Of a DNA stretch of 64,000 nt, positions 10,008 through 19,622 are shown piece by piece (position 1 is the stretch's first letter; every line of letters starts with the position of its first letter). Made by a program: the position numbers and the translations under genes. The DNA is taken from contig JAHELC010000007.1 in the NCBI GenBank assembly GCA_024644405.1, positions 62,001 through 126,000 on the forward strand, written 5' to 3'. Under the pieces are notes generated by a model. That model was not told where the DNA came from. It did no database searches and worked only from the letters and a program-made list of their open reading frames with translations. The stretch is from Nitrospinaceae bacterium. Its GTDB lineage: Bacteria; Nitrospinota; Nitrospinia; Nitrospinales; Nitrospinaceae.

Positions 10008-10556
10008 TCATGGATACAGCTTGTCGTATGTTTTAGTCGCCAGGCTGGTCAAATCCAGGGAGGAATCGCTGTAAAAAACCGACTTCTTTTCGAGTACCAT
10101 GGTCAATTTTTTTTGCTTGCCCAGTTGTTTCAACACTTTCAGCATTTTTTTAGAAATCTTGTCGAGCGCGAGTTTCTCCTTACGGGCAAATTCCTCTTCG
10201 CGATCCTGAACATACCGTTCAAAATCTTTTTTTTCTCTTAGAAAACTCTCCTCTTTCTTTTTTTTCAACGTGGGGTTGAGAACATTGGCCTGCTTGTTTA
10301 ATTCCATGAGCATGCCTTCCACCTTTTTCTTGCGCGCGTCAATGATGCCTTTTTCCTTCTGGAGTTCCACGCGAAACTTCATTTGGGATTTTTTAAATTC
10401 CTTGGTCTCGGTAATCGCTGTTTGAATATCCACAAAGCCGATTTTAACAGACGCGGCAGTGGCTTCGGCGACGGCCGCCATCTGCCCGGACATCGCAAAC
10501 AGGATGGCCCATGCCAGCACACGATACTCTTTCAAATTTTTCTTTAACGAAAACAT
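10008..10556 (-). CDS. OmpH/Skp family periplasmic chaperone
   Basis: 182 residues. A Sec signal peptide (hydrophobic about 13-34) is followed by the family start KIGFVDIQTAITETKEF. A long charged coiled coil (about 60-150) forms the tentacles of the Skp trimer, which carries unfolded outer-membrane proteins across the periplasm. It lies 25 bp downstream of bamA, the classic arrangement. The C-terminal segment after the coiled coil (about residues 140-182) follows the family pattern. Confidence 0.93.
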   Translation of the reverse strand: MFSLKKNLKEYRVLAWAILFAMSGQMAAVAEATAASVKIGFVDIQTAITETKEFKKSQMKFRVELQKEKGIIDARKKKVEGMLMELNKQANVLNPTLKKKKEESFLREKKDFERYVQDREEEFARKEKLALDKISKKMLKVLKQLGKQKKLTMVLEKKSVFYSDSSLDLTSLATKTYDKLYP

Positions 10557-10581
10557 GTCACCTCTTTATGTAGTTAAACCT

Positions 10582-12897
10582 TTAGAAAGCGTTGCCTGCT
10601 GAAAAATGAAACTCTCCGGCTGACTCCCCGGTTCTCTGGTCCAGCTTGAAACCATACGCCAGGGAAATTGGACCGAAAGGACTGAAGAAGCGTATTCCCC
10701 CACCCACACCTTCACGCATCTTGCTCAGATTGAAGCTGGTATCGGTGGAAGAGATATTGAATCCGGAACCGTATACGTTGCCCCGGTCATAAAACGCGAA
10801 CAAACGGAAGCCTTCGGTGAGAGGATACTGAAGCTCAAAATTAAATAACAGCGACTGTTCTCCTCCCAGGGGATCTCCCAGGGAATCCAGGGGACCGACT
10901 TGGCGGATCGTAAACCCTCTCAGGGAATTGGCTCCGCCCATAAAATATCTTTCAAACGCGGGCAATTCCTCGTCACTGTATCCTTCTGCAAAATTGATGG
11001 CTCCATGAATGGCGCCCACCAGTTTGCCGATCAGCTTGCGGTAATAGGTGATCTCGTACCCGGTTTTGTAAAAATCCGCCCCGCCGAGAAAACTGCCGGC
11101 GAACTCTAATCGTACCACATGCCTCCAACCCTGTGTAGGGTTAATGAAGTTATCACGGGAATCATTGATAAACGTAGCTCCTATCCGGCTGGTATTGCGC
11201 GTCTCATTCTTGAGGGTCGTCGTGGGATTGACCACATCAGAAATTCTGACTTTGGAAAAACGGTAAAACACACCCCCCCAGTCGGTTTCCGAAAGATTTT
11301 TGCCAAGGTTCAGCCCGCCACCCTGAGAACGGGAATCAAAACTGAAGAAATTGGACCGGCTGTTGAAAATATTGACCCCTGCGGAGATGTCGCTGTCGAA
11401 AACACGGGGCTCGGTCAGTTGGATGTTGAAATTGGTTCGACGCGCGGAAATATTCGCGGAAATATTGGCCTTGCGACCGGTGCCAAACACATTATCCTGG
11501 GCAATGGAAGCATTGAAAATCAGCTTATCAACCGAGCTGAATCCGGCACCGAAGGAAATCGAGCCGGTCGGCCTTTCGGTTACCGTCGCATCGACATCGA
11601 TCAGCCCCGGCGTGTCGCCGCGGTGGGTATCTATTTTAACGTTTTCAAAAAATCCCAGATTATTAATCCGTTGTTTGCTGCGCTTCAATTTTTTACTGTT
11701 GAATAATTCACCTTCCTTGAATCGAAACTCCCGCCGTACGACGTTGTCCCGGGTTCGGGTGTTTCCGATCACATTGATTTTACCGACATAAACCTTGCGA
11801 CCGGGATCAATCTCAATTTTCAGATCGACCATTCTCGTTTGGTCGTCAATGGCGGCTTTGGGGTTAACGTCCGCATACGCAAAACCTTTTTCAGAAAATT
11901 TTTCAGTAATATTCAGCACGTCTTCCCGAAGCAGGGAAATATTGTACACCGCCCCCGGTTGCGATTTAAGACCTGCAAGCAGGCTCTGCCCTTTGAATTC
12001 TTCAACTTCCTGTACAGTGATTTTACCGAATTTGTATTGCAGGCCTTCCTCAATTTTTATTGTAATGTAAATTTCCTTATCTTCACGGTTCACCTCTATC
12101 TGCGGTTCGTTCACACGTACCCGGATATAACCGTTGTCCTGATAAAATGCTTCCAGCCTGAGGACATCCACTTTCAATACATCTTTTTTGTAAATTCCGG
12201 AATCATCGAGGAAGGAAAATAACCATTTTTCCTCCGTCTCCATGACATCTTTGAGATCGTCACCGTCGAAGGCCTTATTCCCGGTAAACCGGATTTCATC
12301 AATCTTGACCTTTTCCCCTTCTTTGATATTGATGGTGATGTCTCTCAGGCCACTGGCATTGACCGCCGTCTTCACATCGACTTTCACCAGAAAAAATGCT
12401 TTTTCGTGATAATGGGCTGTCAGTTTCTGAATGGTGTCGTTCACAAGATGTTCTTTGAATGTGACGCCGCGTTTAATGGAAATGACATCCCTCAAATCCG
12501 CCGTGTCGAGAGTATCGTTGCCCACGAAGGTGACCTCTCCCACGGAAGGAATTTCCTTGACCACAAAAATCACTTCCACGCCGCCGTTTTTGGCAGGCCG
12601 GGTATCCACCTGGATATCCGTAAACTGACCGAGGCTGTAGATTTGTTCGATGTCTTTTCGGATGAGGACCCGGGAAAGAGGTTTGCCCACTTCCGTTTTG
12701 ATGTAATAGAAAATGGTGGAGGAATCGACCCGTTTGTTGCCCTGGATTCTGATCGCGCTGACGGTTGTCCCTTCTTGCTGGGCATGAAGGGGCGCAGCGA
12801 ACAGTCCCACGAGAAAAAAGAAGAGAGGGTAAAGCAGGGCACGCCAACGCCTGAACGGCGCAGGAGCACACCAATCCTGTATTGAGAACGAGGCCAA
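10582..12897 (-). CDS. bamA: Outer membrane protein assembly factor BamA
   Basis: Central subunit of the outer-membrane beta-barrel insertion machine. 771 residues: signal peptide (about 16-40, ending AAPLHAQ), five POTRA repeats (about 45-430) and an Omp85 barrel (about 440-771). The lid-loop motif LRGF appears in MGGANSLRGFTIRQVGP near 650. The last residue is phenylalanine, typical of barrel proteins. The start is a TTG at 12897; there is no in-frame ATG nearby and GGGAGAAAACCCC gives only a loosely spaced ribosome site. Only about 36 bp separate it from the clpC terminator, leaving little room for a promoter. Confidence 0.95.
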   Translation of the reverse strand: MASFSIQDWCAPAPFRRWRALLYPLFFFLVGLFAAPLHAQQEGTTVSAIRIQGNKRVDSSTIFYYIKTEVGKPLSRVLIRKDIEQIYSLGQFTDIQVDTRPAKNGGVEVIFVVKEIPSVGEVTFVGNDTLDTADLRDVISIKRGVTFKEHLVNDTIQKLTAHYHEKAFFLVKVDVKTAVNASGLRDITINIKEGEKVKIDEIRFTGNKAFDGDDLKDVMETEEKWLFSFLDDSGIYKKDVLKVDVLRLEAFYQDNGYIRVRVNEPQIEVNREDKEIYITIKIEEGLQYKFGKITVQEVEEFKGQSLLAGLKSQPGAVYNISLLREDVLNITEKFSEKGFAYADVNPKAAIDDQTRMVDLKIEIDPGRKVYVGKINVIGNTRTRDNVVRREFRFKEGELFNSKKLKRSKQRINNLGFFENVKIDTHRGDTPGLIDVDATVTERPTGSISFGAGFSSVDKLIFNASIAQDNVFGTGRKANISANISARRTNFNIQLTEPRVFDSDISAGVNIFNSRSNFFSFDSRSQGGGLNLGKNLSETDWGGVFYRFSKVRISDVVNPTTTLKNETRNTSRIGATFINDSRDNFINPTQGWRHVVRLEFAGSFLGGADFYKTGYEITYYRKLIGKLVGAIHGAINFAEGYSDEELPAFERYFMGGANSLRGFTIRQVGPLDSLGDPLGGEQSLLFNFELQYPLTEGFRLFAFYDRGNVYGSGFNISSTDTSFNLSKMREGVGGGIRFFSPFGPISLAYGFKLDQRTGESAGEFHFSAGNAF

Positions 12898-12933
12898 CAG
12901 GGGTTTTCTCCCGGAAAACAGTGAAATGGGGAC

Positions 12934-12988
12934 AAAAAAAAAGTATTAAGCTTTACGGCAAACAATACCATAAAACTTAATACTTTTT
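12934..12988 (-). terminator. Terminator-like hairpin after clpC
   Basis: An AT-rich inverted repeat (AAAAAGTATTAAG...CTTAATACTTTTT) with a loop of roughly 20 bases is followed on the minus strand by a run of nine T. It ends clpC and could work in either direction because both flanks are A/T runs. It lies 36 bp before bamA. Confidence 0.7.
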
Positions 12989-13029
12989 CGAATGTAAATA
13001 ACTAAAGAATGACCCGGAAATCCTTGCTT

Positions 13030-15459
13030 TTAGGGGACTGTATTGAGAGCCCCGGATTTCTCGGTAAACACAAGGTCATCGCCCACCAGGCCGACCTCGA
13101 TCACCCCACCGGATTTGAACCGGCCTTTCAGCATTTCATCAGACAATACGTCCTCCAAATGCTTCTGAATGGCCCGTTTCAACGGCCGGGCGCCGAAATT
13201 CTTGTCATAACCCTTCTCGGCCAGCCAATTCTTGGCTTCTTCCGTCATATCCAGGGTCAATCCCTGCTGGATCAACTGCTCGTTGAGCAGATTCAACTGA
13301 ATCTCGAGAATTTCAGTGACGTTCTCCAGTGTCAACGGCTTGAACACAATCATTTCGCTCAACCGATTTAAAAATTCAGGATTAAAGGATTTCCTCAGAT
13401 CCTGCTTGAGATCCTTCTCCATTTTATCGAAACTCATGTCGGCGTCGCTGTCATGGAAACCCAACGACCCCTTGTCCAGCGCTTTCGAGCTGATATTGGA
13501 GGTCAGGATGATCACCGTATTCTTAAAATCGATGTTCCGGCCATAACTGTCCGTCAGCCGTCCGTCGTCCATGATCTGCAACAACAGATGGAACACATCG
13601 GGATTGGCCTTTTCAATTTCATCGAACAGCACCACCGAGTACGGTTTGCGGCGCACTTTCTCCGTCAACTGGCCGCCCTCTTCATACCCGACATAGCCGG
13701 GAGGCGCTCCGGTTAACCGGGACACATTGAATTTTTCCATATACTCGGACATATCCAGCCGGATCAACGCATCGCGATGACCGAACAGGAATTCCGCCAG
13801 CGCTCCGGCCAACTCGGTTTTACCGACACCCGTCGGACCCATGAACATAAAGGTTCCAATTGGACGCCGCATATCCTTGAGCCCGGACCGGGAACGGCGG
13901 ATCGCCTTGGAGATCGCTTCCACCGCTTCCTTCTGCCCGACAATCTTCTGACCCAGCTCATCGGCCATATTGAGCAGGCGGGCAGACTCCTTCTCTTCGA
14001 TCCGGTTGAGAGGAATCCCCGTCATGCTGGACACCACCTCGGCAATATCCTCTTCGGTGATGCTCGGCTCGTTGATGGAATTTTCCTGATCCCACTTATC
14101 CTTTTCGCCTTCCAGCTTGGAGCGCAATTCTTCTTCGTTGTCGCGCAACTCCACCGCTTTTTCGAACTCCTGATTTTCGATACGGACCTTCTTCTCGCGG
14201 ACCAGCGCATCGATCTCGCGCTGGATCTCCTTCATTTCGGGAGACTGCGAAGATTTCCGCAACCGTACGCGGGAACCCGCCTCGTCGATCACGTCGATCG
14301 CCTTGTCCGGCAGGAACCGGTCGTTGATATAACGGTCGGCGAACCGGACGGCGGTGATAATCGCTTCATCGCTGATTTTCGCTTTATGGTGTACTTCGTA
14401 AGGCACCTTCAGTCCGCGAATGATCTCGATGGTTTCTTCAACCGTCGGCGGATTGACGATGATCGGTTGGAAGCGTCTTTCCAGCGCCCCGTTCTTTTCG
14501 ATGTATTTGCGGTATTCTTCCAGGGTCGTTGCGCCGATACACTGGATTTCACCGCGCGACAAAGCCGGCTTCAGCATGTTCGAGGCGTCCACGGAACCTT
14601 CCGCCGCGCCCGCGCCGACCAGCGTGTGCAACTCGTCGATGAACAGAATGACACTTTCATTCTGAACGATTTCTTTCATGATGCCCTTCAACCGGGCTTC
14701 GAACTGACCGCGGTACTTGGTGCCGGCAATCAATGATCCGAGGTCGAGAGACACCACCCGCTTTTCAAACAGGGTGTCAGGAACTTCACGCTCAATGATC
14801 AACTGTGCCAGACCTTCAACGATCGCGGTCTTGCCCACACCGGGCTCACCGATCAATACCGGATTGTTCTTCGTTCTCCGGCTGAGAATTTGGATGACCC
14901 GCTCGATTTCCTTGCTGCGGCCGATGATCGGATCCAACTTGCCGGCCACCGCCATCGCTGTCAGGTCGCGGCTGAATTCGTCCAGAGTCGGGGTTTTGCC
15001 CGTTTCACGCGTCGATTCCGTCGGCTCCTTGAACATGTCGACGAGCTTCTCTTTGACATCGTCAAAGTAAGTTCCGAAACTATTCAATACCCGGCACGCC
15101 ACGCCTTCCTTCTCCTTCAGCAAACCCAACAGGAGATGCTCGGTGCCGATATAGTTATGATTCAGGGAACGCGCTTCTTCGACGGCAAACTCAAGAACCT
15201 TCTTGGCGCGCGACGTAAATGGAATGTCGCCGATCACCAGGGAATTGGAACTCCGCGGAAGGTTCTTTTCAAGCTCGGCTTTGATCTGATTCAGGTCAGC
15301 GCCGGACTTCTGGAGAAGCGCAATCGCGATACCCCCTCCATCTTTAATGACCCCTTGCAATATATGCTCGGTGCCCAGGTACTCATGTCGATACAGCTCT
15401 GCTTCTTCCCGCGCCAGGATAATAACTCGTCTCGCTCTTTCAGTGAATCGCTTAAACAT
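13030..15459 (-). CDS. clpC: ATP-dependent Clp protease ATP-binding subunit ClpC
   Basis: Hexameric AAA+ unfoldase that feeds proteins to ClpP. 809 residues. There are two N-terminal Clp repeats (about 1-75 and 80-150, each with a GTEH-x-L motif). The first AAA module has Walker [10 protein letters not shown] near 210 and Walker [20 protein letters not shown]-domain coiled coil follows (about 420-460, with [19 protein letters not shown]). The second AAA module has Walker [10 protein letters not shown] near 550 and Walker [11 protein letters not shown]. The middle UVR domain distinguishes ClpC from ClpA and ClpB. No mcsA, mcsB or ctsR gene is adjacent. A promoter candidate lies at 15582-15609. 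Confidence 0.96.
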   Translation of the reverse strand: MFKRFTERARRVIILAREEAELYRHEYLGTEHILQGVIKDGGGIAIALLQKSGADLNQIKAELEKNLPRSSNSLVIGDIPFTSRAKKVLEFAVEEARSLNHNYIGTEHLLLGLLKEKEGVACRVLNSFGTYFDDVKEKLVDMFKEPTESTRETGKTPTLDEFSRDLTAMAVAGKLDPIIGRSKEIERVIQILSRRTKNNPVLIGEPGVGKTAIVEGLAQLIIEREVPDTLFEKRVVSLDLGSLIAGTKYRGQFEARLKGIMKEIVQNESVILFIDELHTLVGAGAAEGSVDASNMLKPALSRGEIQCIGATTLEEYRKYIEKNGALERRFQPIIVNPPTVEETIEIIRGLKVPYEVHHKAKISDEAIITAVRFADRYINDRFLPDKAIDVIDEAGSRVRLRKSSQSPEMKEIQREIDALVREKKVRIENQEFEKAVELRDNEEELRSKLEGEKDKWDQENSINEPSITEEDIAEVVSSMTGIPLNRIEEKESARLLNMADELGQKIVGQKEAVEAISKAIRRSRSGLKDMRRPIGTFMFMGPTGVGKTELAGALAEFLFGHRDALIRLDMSEYMEKFNVSRLTGAPPGYVGYEEGGQLTEKVRRKPYSVVLFDEIEKANPDVFHLLLQIMDDGRLTDSYGRNIDFKNTVIILTSNISSKALDKGSLGFHDSDADMSFDKMEKDLKQDLRKSFNPEFLNRLSEMIVFKPLTLENVTEILEIQLNLLNEQLIQQGLTLDMTEEAKNWLAEKGYDKNFGARPLKRAIQKHLEDVLSDEMLKGRFKSGGVIEVGLVGDDLVFTEKSGALNTVP

Positions 15460-15802
15460 GATTTAAACTTTCGATAAGAGGGTGCATAGAAGGTGACTAA
15501 CCTGTTGTTTTAACAAACTCTACGCCCTACGAGCACAGGCAGGCGGAAAGCTTCAAAATAATTCTGGTTCCACAACTAATCATTCTAGCAAACAGTACCT
15601 ATAATACAAGCCTTTATTTGAATGGTTTAGACCCAGAATAACTAATTGTTTAATAGACTCCAATTTCATCCCGAAAAATAAAATTTGTCCTGATAGGCGT
15701 TATTTTATGAAGCTCGTTTAGCGTCTATTTTGCTTGATATTCTATGCTACCGAGTTTCGACCGGCAAAATCCACTCTTATTTTTTAATTGAAAAAACCCG
15801 GC
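15460..15802. other. Intergenic region between metH and clpC
   Basis: About 340 AT-rich bases. They contain the metH terminator at the right end and a sigma-70-like promoter for clpC near 15582-15609, about 125 bp upstream of its ATG. I see no HrcA-type (CIRCE) or CtsR-type repeat and no RNA gene. Confidence 0.6.
15582..15609 (-). promoter_or_regulatory. Candidate sigma-70 promoter of clpC
   Basis: On the minus strand a TTGTAT -35 element and a TAGAAT -10 element are 16 bp apart. It is the best such pair in the 340-bp gap upstream of clpC. Matches are partial, so it is only a candidate. Confidence 0.4.
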
Positions 15803-15823
15803 TTAAAAATAGCCTGCATCCGG
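15791..15823 (-). terminator. Intrinsic terminator overlapping the metH stop codon
   Basis: On the minus strand a nested hairpin (CCCGG...CCGGG around GGCT...AGCC) is followed by six T. The TAA stop of metH lies inside the inner loop, so the coding end and the terminator share sequence. Confidence 0.75.
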
Positions 15824-18800
15824 GTGAAAACACACCACCGCCGCCGTGGTGCTGGGCGGATCGAACTCATTTCCGGAGGTCAAAGTGATTCCCAAATCCT
15901 CGGTTTTCAATATATCGTAAATCACTCTATTATTAACCAAATCCTCCAGCGCCGGATACCCCGGACTGTAGCGCTGGCCCAGTTGCCCTTTTTTACGGCC
16001 GGTCCGTTGACCCATCAATCCGTGGATATACTCGGCAAAATCCTCCGCCACCCGGTCACCCAGCCCCTGCAGATACAGCGCCGACTCGGAGTCATGCTCG
16101 GTCTTGAACCCGGCGATGACCTCCTCCATTTTGCGACCCGCCGTGGTGATCTGCAAACCGACCACGTCCATGATCCCGGAAGCTTTGGTGTGAAAATATT
16201 GCGCGACGGAAAATACATCCTTGGTCCCGTTGTTGCCTTTACCGACCACCGCATTCCACTGGATACGGCCCAGCTCCTGCTCAAGGTTCTCCGGATTATA
16301 AATAATCAGCTCGTCCCCCTCCGACTGAGCCGGCAGGAGCGCAAACCGGGCCTTGGGAGTGATCCAGTGCTGGGAATCCGCCTTCTGCAGCCATTCTTCC
16401 CGCAGACGTTTCAACTTTTCCGGTGTCACCCCTTTCTTTTTCCAGGAGGACTGTTTGCCGTATTTCCAGTTCAGGGAAAACAGGCTTTTGGAATCAATCA
16501 CGTTCTTCAGTTTGTCCAGCTTGAATTCCACCTTGTGAATGCCGTAACCGTTCTGCATCACTTCGTGTTTTTTGAAACTCACCTTGCGCCGGTCCAGGGT
16601 CGCCAGCAGTTTTTCCTTGTTTTCCGCCATCCCCTTGGCGCGCTCGTAATTGCGCTTCAGTTTCTCCCGGTTGGCGGCCAGCACCTCTTCCAGCTGATCA
16701 CGATTCATCAGCGCGTTCATGGTGTTGACGCCGTCCATGCCGCTTTCGCAGTAAAACACATTGGACAGAATATGCGCGGTGTCGTCCTGCCCGAACATCG
16801 CCACATACCCGGCATGGCGGTCGTTGACGGGTGCGCCGCCGATCAATACCGGAATACTGTAGTCCTCTTCCTTCAGCATGCGCGCGATGGTGATCATGTG
16901 ATTCGAGGTCTGCACCAGCAGGGCGCTCAGGCCGATGGCATCGGCGTTTTCCGCCCGTGCGGTTTCGATGAATTTTTCCAGCGGCACCTGCACGCCGAGG
17001 TCGATCGTCCGGTACCCGTAATTATCGAGCAGGGTTTTGGCGAGGTCCTTGCCGATGCTGTGCACGTCCTGATAGACGGTGCCGATGACCACCACGCCCT
17101 TGTAATCGATAGCCGCTCCCGGCTCGACGCCGCTGGTGTGGCGCATCCACGCCTCCAGGAATCCCATGACGTTACGCATGACGTCGGCGCTTTTCAGCAG
17201 ATGCGGCAGGCTCACTTCGCCGCGCCCGAAGCCGTCACCCAATTCCCGCATGGTCTTCATCAGAAAGTTGCTGATGAAATCCAACGGTTCGTGTTTGTCC
17301 AGGGCTTTCGCGGCCTGCAGAACGATCTTGTCCCTGTATTCATAGGTCCAGCCGTCTTTTTCCAGCGTCCCGGTGGCCTTTTCCTTGTAACCGTCCATGA
17401 TTTTGAGGCAGATGCTGTCTTCCAGCGACAGGTCGGCGTAGTTGTGTTTTTTGGCGACGGCACCGGTTTTCTTTTTGACGGCGACTTCTTCAAGACGTTC
17501 GAACGCGTCCATGTCGTGTTCCAAAATGATCTTGCGGCCCAGGTCGACATCTTCCGGCGGCAGGCTCTCCACCGGGACATAATGGTTGGGATTGAGAATG
17601 GCACAGTCCAGCCCCCTCTGCCGCGCCTCGTCGAGGAACACGCTGGTCAGCACTTTCCGCATGTACGGCTTCTGCCCGAGTCCCGCCGTCAGGTTGCCGA
17701 CGCCAATGGACGTTTTCAAATCCGGATGAATGGCCTTGATGCGCGGCAGGCTGTCCAGCGCTTCTTTGCTGAAATTCATGCCTTCCTGAGACTCACTGCC
17801 GATGGGATAGGCATTGATGTCGATCAGAATCTGGTCGGGAGTCACCCCGTATTTCTCACCGGCCTGCTTGACGATCTCCGCCGCCAGCGTGTACTTCTCA
17901 TCGGCGGTGATGGCGGGGCCCTCCGGTCCGTTGACCAGAGCAATGTAAATCGGGTGATGCTCCGCACTCATCTTCAGCACCGCGTCAAGCTTGCTGACAC
18001 CGGGCGCGTATTCTTCCAGGCTGATGGAATTGACGATGGGCCGTCCGGGATAAACCTCCAGCCCTTTCTCCAAAGCCTCCACTGAAAACGAGTCGATGCA
18101 CATCGTGCCTTTGAAGTCGCTGGTCACGCCGTGAATCACTTCCGGCAGAACTTTCTCGGTCTCGACGATGTTGCTGTCCAGGCACACGTCGATGACTTCG
18201 ATGCCGAGATCGTCGACCTGCGCATGCGCTACTTCTTCCAGCACCTCCATGCGCACGCCGTCCTCGGTTTCCACCGCGTCGCGCACTTTTTTGCTGCCGC
18301 GCACGTTCAGCATTTCACCGATGCGGACCAATCCTTCCGAACTGTCCAGCGCCGCAACCTCCTGGGGTCCGGAGATGTAGATATGTGGATCGGTTTCCCG
18401 CTGGATGGGTTTGGCGTCCCTGAACTTGTCGCGCAGGACGCGGATATGATCCGGCCGTGTGCCGCAACAGCCGCCGACGATGGATACGCCGTATTCCTTC
18501 ACGAACGGTTCCATGATGGCGCCCATCGCTTCCGGTTCCAACTTGTAACAGGTGACGCCGTCTTCGGAGACCGGTTGGCCGGCGTTGGGCACGATCGATA
18601 TCGGATGCTTCGAGAAATGGCTGAGGTGCTTGACCGTGGTTTCCATTTCCGCCGGGCCGACGTTGCAGTTGATGCCGAACACGCTGATGCCCATGCCGGC
18701 GACGGCGGTGTAGGCGGCGTGAATGTCGGTGTTGAAGATCTGCATTTTGGAAAAGGCATCGACCGTCACCTGCGCGATGATCGGCAGGCGCTTGCCTTTT

Positions 18801-19432
18801 TTATCGAAGGCGCGGTTGGCGCCGATGATCGAAGCCTTGAGTTCCAGAATATCCTGCTGGGTTTCAAACAACAGCACGTCCGCCCCGCCGTCGATCAACC
18901 CTTCCACCTGCACCCGGTTGTTGTCGACGATCACATCGAACGTGGTTTTCTGGAGATTGGCCTGGGTGCTCGACAACACGTTGTTGGACGGGCCGATGGA
19001 ACCGGCGACGAACAGGGGCCGTCCGTCATACTCCGGCAACGTTTTGTAACGCTCCACCGCTTGGCGCGCCAGACGGCAGCCTTCGACGTTCAAATGATAA
19101 GCAATGGTTTCCAGGTGGCCGCCCATCAGCGTCAACCCCTCGGGCACCGTGCGCATGTCCGAGGTATCGATCTTCGACCAGTCGAATTCTTTGAGACGCA
19201 ACGGCGACGCTCCAAAGGTGTTGGTCTCGATAATGTTCGCACCCGCCTGCAGGTATTGAAAATGGATGTCCTCCAATTCCTCCGGCCGGGCGAACACGAG
19301 CAGATCGGTCAGCATGCGGAACAGCGACCCGCCGAAAGTGGCATCGGTCACGTTCTCCAAAGCCTGCACCATGGTGCCCATGGCGCCGTCCAATATAAGA
19401 ATCTGGTTTTTTAAAGCGTCTTCAAAGTTCAT
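15803..19432 (-). CDS. metH: Methionine synthase, cobalamin-dependent
   Basis: Transfers a methyl group from 5-methyltetrahydrofolate via cob(I)alamin to homocysteine. 1209 residues, near the usual 1230. Modules in order: homocysteine domain (1-330; LDGAMGTMVQ at 14, zinc cysteines in FGINCNVGP and GGCCGTRPDHI), pterin-binding domain (350-620; GGRPIVNSIS-like strand GRPIVNSISLEEY), cobalamin cap and B12 domain (650-890; base-off motif DVHSIGK near 765), and the C-terminal reactivation domain (920-1209; RYSPGYPAL and FDPPSTTAAVV). All four modules are on one chain. There is no cobalamin or SAM riboswitch in the short leader (19433-19560), and no B12 box was seen. Confidence 0.98.
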   Translation of the reverse strand: MNFEDALKNQILILDGAMGTMVQALENVTDATFGGSLFRMLTDLLVFARPEELEDIHFQYLQAGANIIETNTFGASPLRLKEFDWSKIDTSDMRTVPEGLTLMGGHLETIAYHLNVEGCRLARQAVERYKTLPEYDGRPLFVAGSIGPSNNVLSSTQANLQKTTFDVIVDNNRVQVEGLIDGGADVLLFETQQDILELKASIIGANRAFDKKGKRLPIIAQVTVDAFSKMQIFNTDIHAAYTAVAGMGISVFGINCNVGPAEMETTVKHLSHFSKHPISIVPNAGQPVSEDGVTCYKLEPEAMGAIMEPFVKEYGVSIVGGCCGTRPDHIRVLRDKFRDAKPIQRETDPHIYISGPQEVAALDSSEGLVRIGEMLNVRGSKKVRDAVETEDGVRMEVLEEVAHAQVDDLGIEVIDVCLDSNIVETEKVLPEVIHGVTSDFKGTMCIDSFSVEALEKGLEVYPGRPIVNSISLEEYAPGVSKLDAVLKMSAEHHPIYIALVNGPEGPAITADEKYTLAAEIVKQAGEKYGVTPDQILIDINAYPIGSESQEGMNFSKEALDSLPRIKAIHPDLKTSIGVGNLTAGLGQKPYMRKVLTSVFLDEARQRGLDCAILNPNHYVPVESLPPEDVDLGRKIILEHDMDAFERLEEVAVKKKTGAVAKKHNYADLSLEDSICLKIMDGYKEKATGTLEKDGWTYEYRDKIVLQAAKALDKHEPLDFISNFLMKTMRELGDGFGRGEVSLPHLLKSADVMRNVMGFLEAWMRHTSGVEPGAAIDYKGVVVIGTVYQDVHSIGKDLAKTLLDNYGYRTIDLGVQVPLEKFIETARAENADAIGLSALLVQTSNHMITIARMLKEEDYSIPVLIGGAPVNDRHAGYVAMFGQDDTAHILSNVFYCESGMDGVNTMNALMNRDQLEEVLAANREKLKRNYERAKGMAENKEKLLATLDRRKVSFKKHEVMQNGYGIHKVEFKLDKLKNVIDSKSLFSLNWKYGKQSSWKKKGVTPEKLKRLREEWLQKADSQHWITPKARFALLPAQSEGDELIIYNPENLEQELGRIQWNAVVGKGNNGTKDVFSVAQYFHTKASGIMDVVGLQITTAGRKMEEVIAGFKTEHDSESALYLQGLGDRVAEDFAEYIHGLMGQRTGRKKGQLGQRYSPGYPALEDLVNNRVIYDILKTEDLGITLTSGNEFDPPSTTAAVVCFHPDAGYF

Positions 19433-19622
19433 CGATATTCAATTCAGGCCCGCGACCGCACCGCCAACGGGGATTTTCTTACCTTTGGATTCAACGATTT
19501 ACGGGTAAGGAGCCTATCGGTAGGAATATTATTCTCGTGTCATGCGATCTATTATATAAAATATGCGGGGACAATGCATCTCGCACCCTCAAGAAATAAC
19601 ACGAAACCGGGGAGGATTCACC

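Noticed and set aside
15788-18085. 765-codon open frame on the plus strand
   Set aside because: Antisense to metH; the composition is low in normal protein patterns and metH is certain.
18131-19414. 427-codon open frame on the plus strand
   Set aside because: Antisense shadow of the metH 5' half.
19433-19622. Possible cobalamin or SAM riboswitch before metH
   Set aside because: No B12 box or SAM-box core was found in the short leader.
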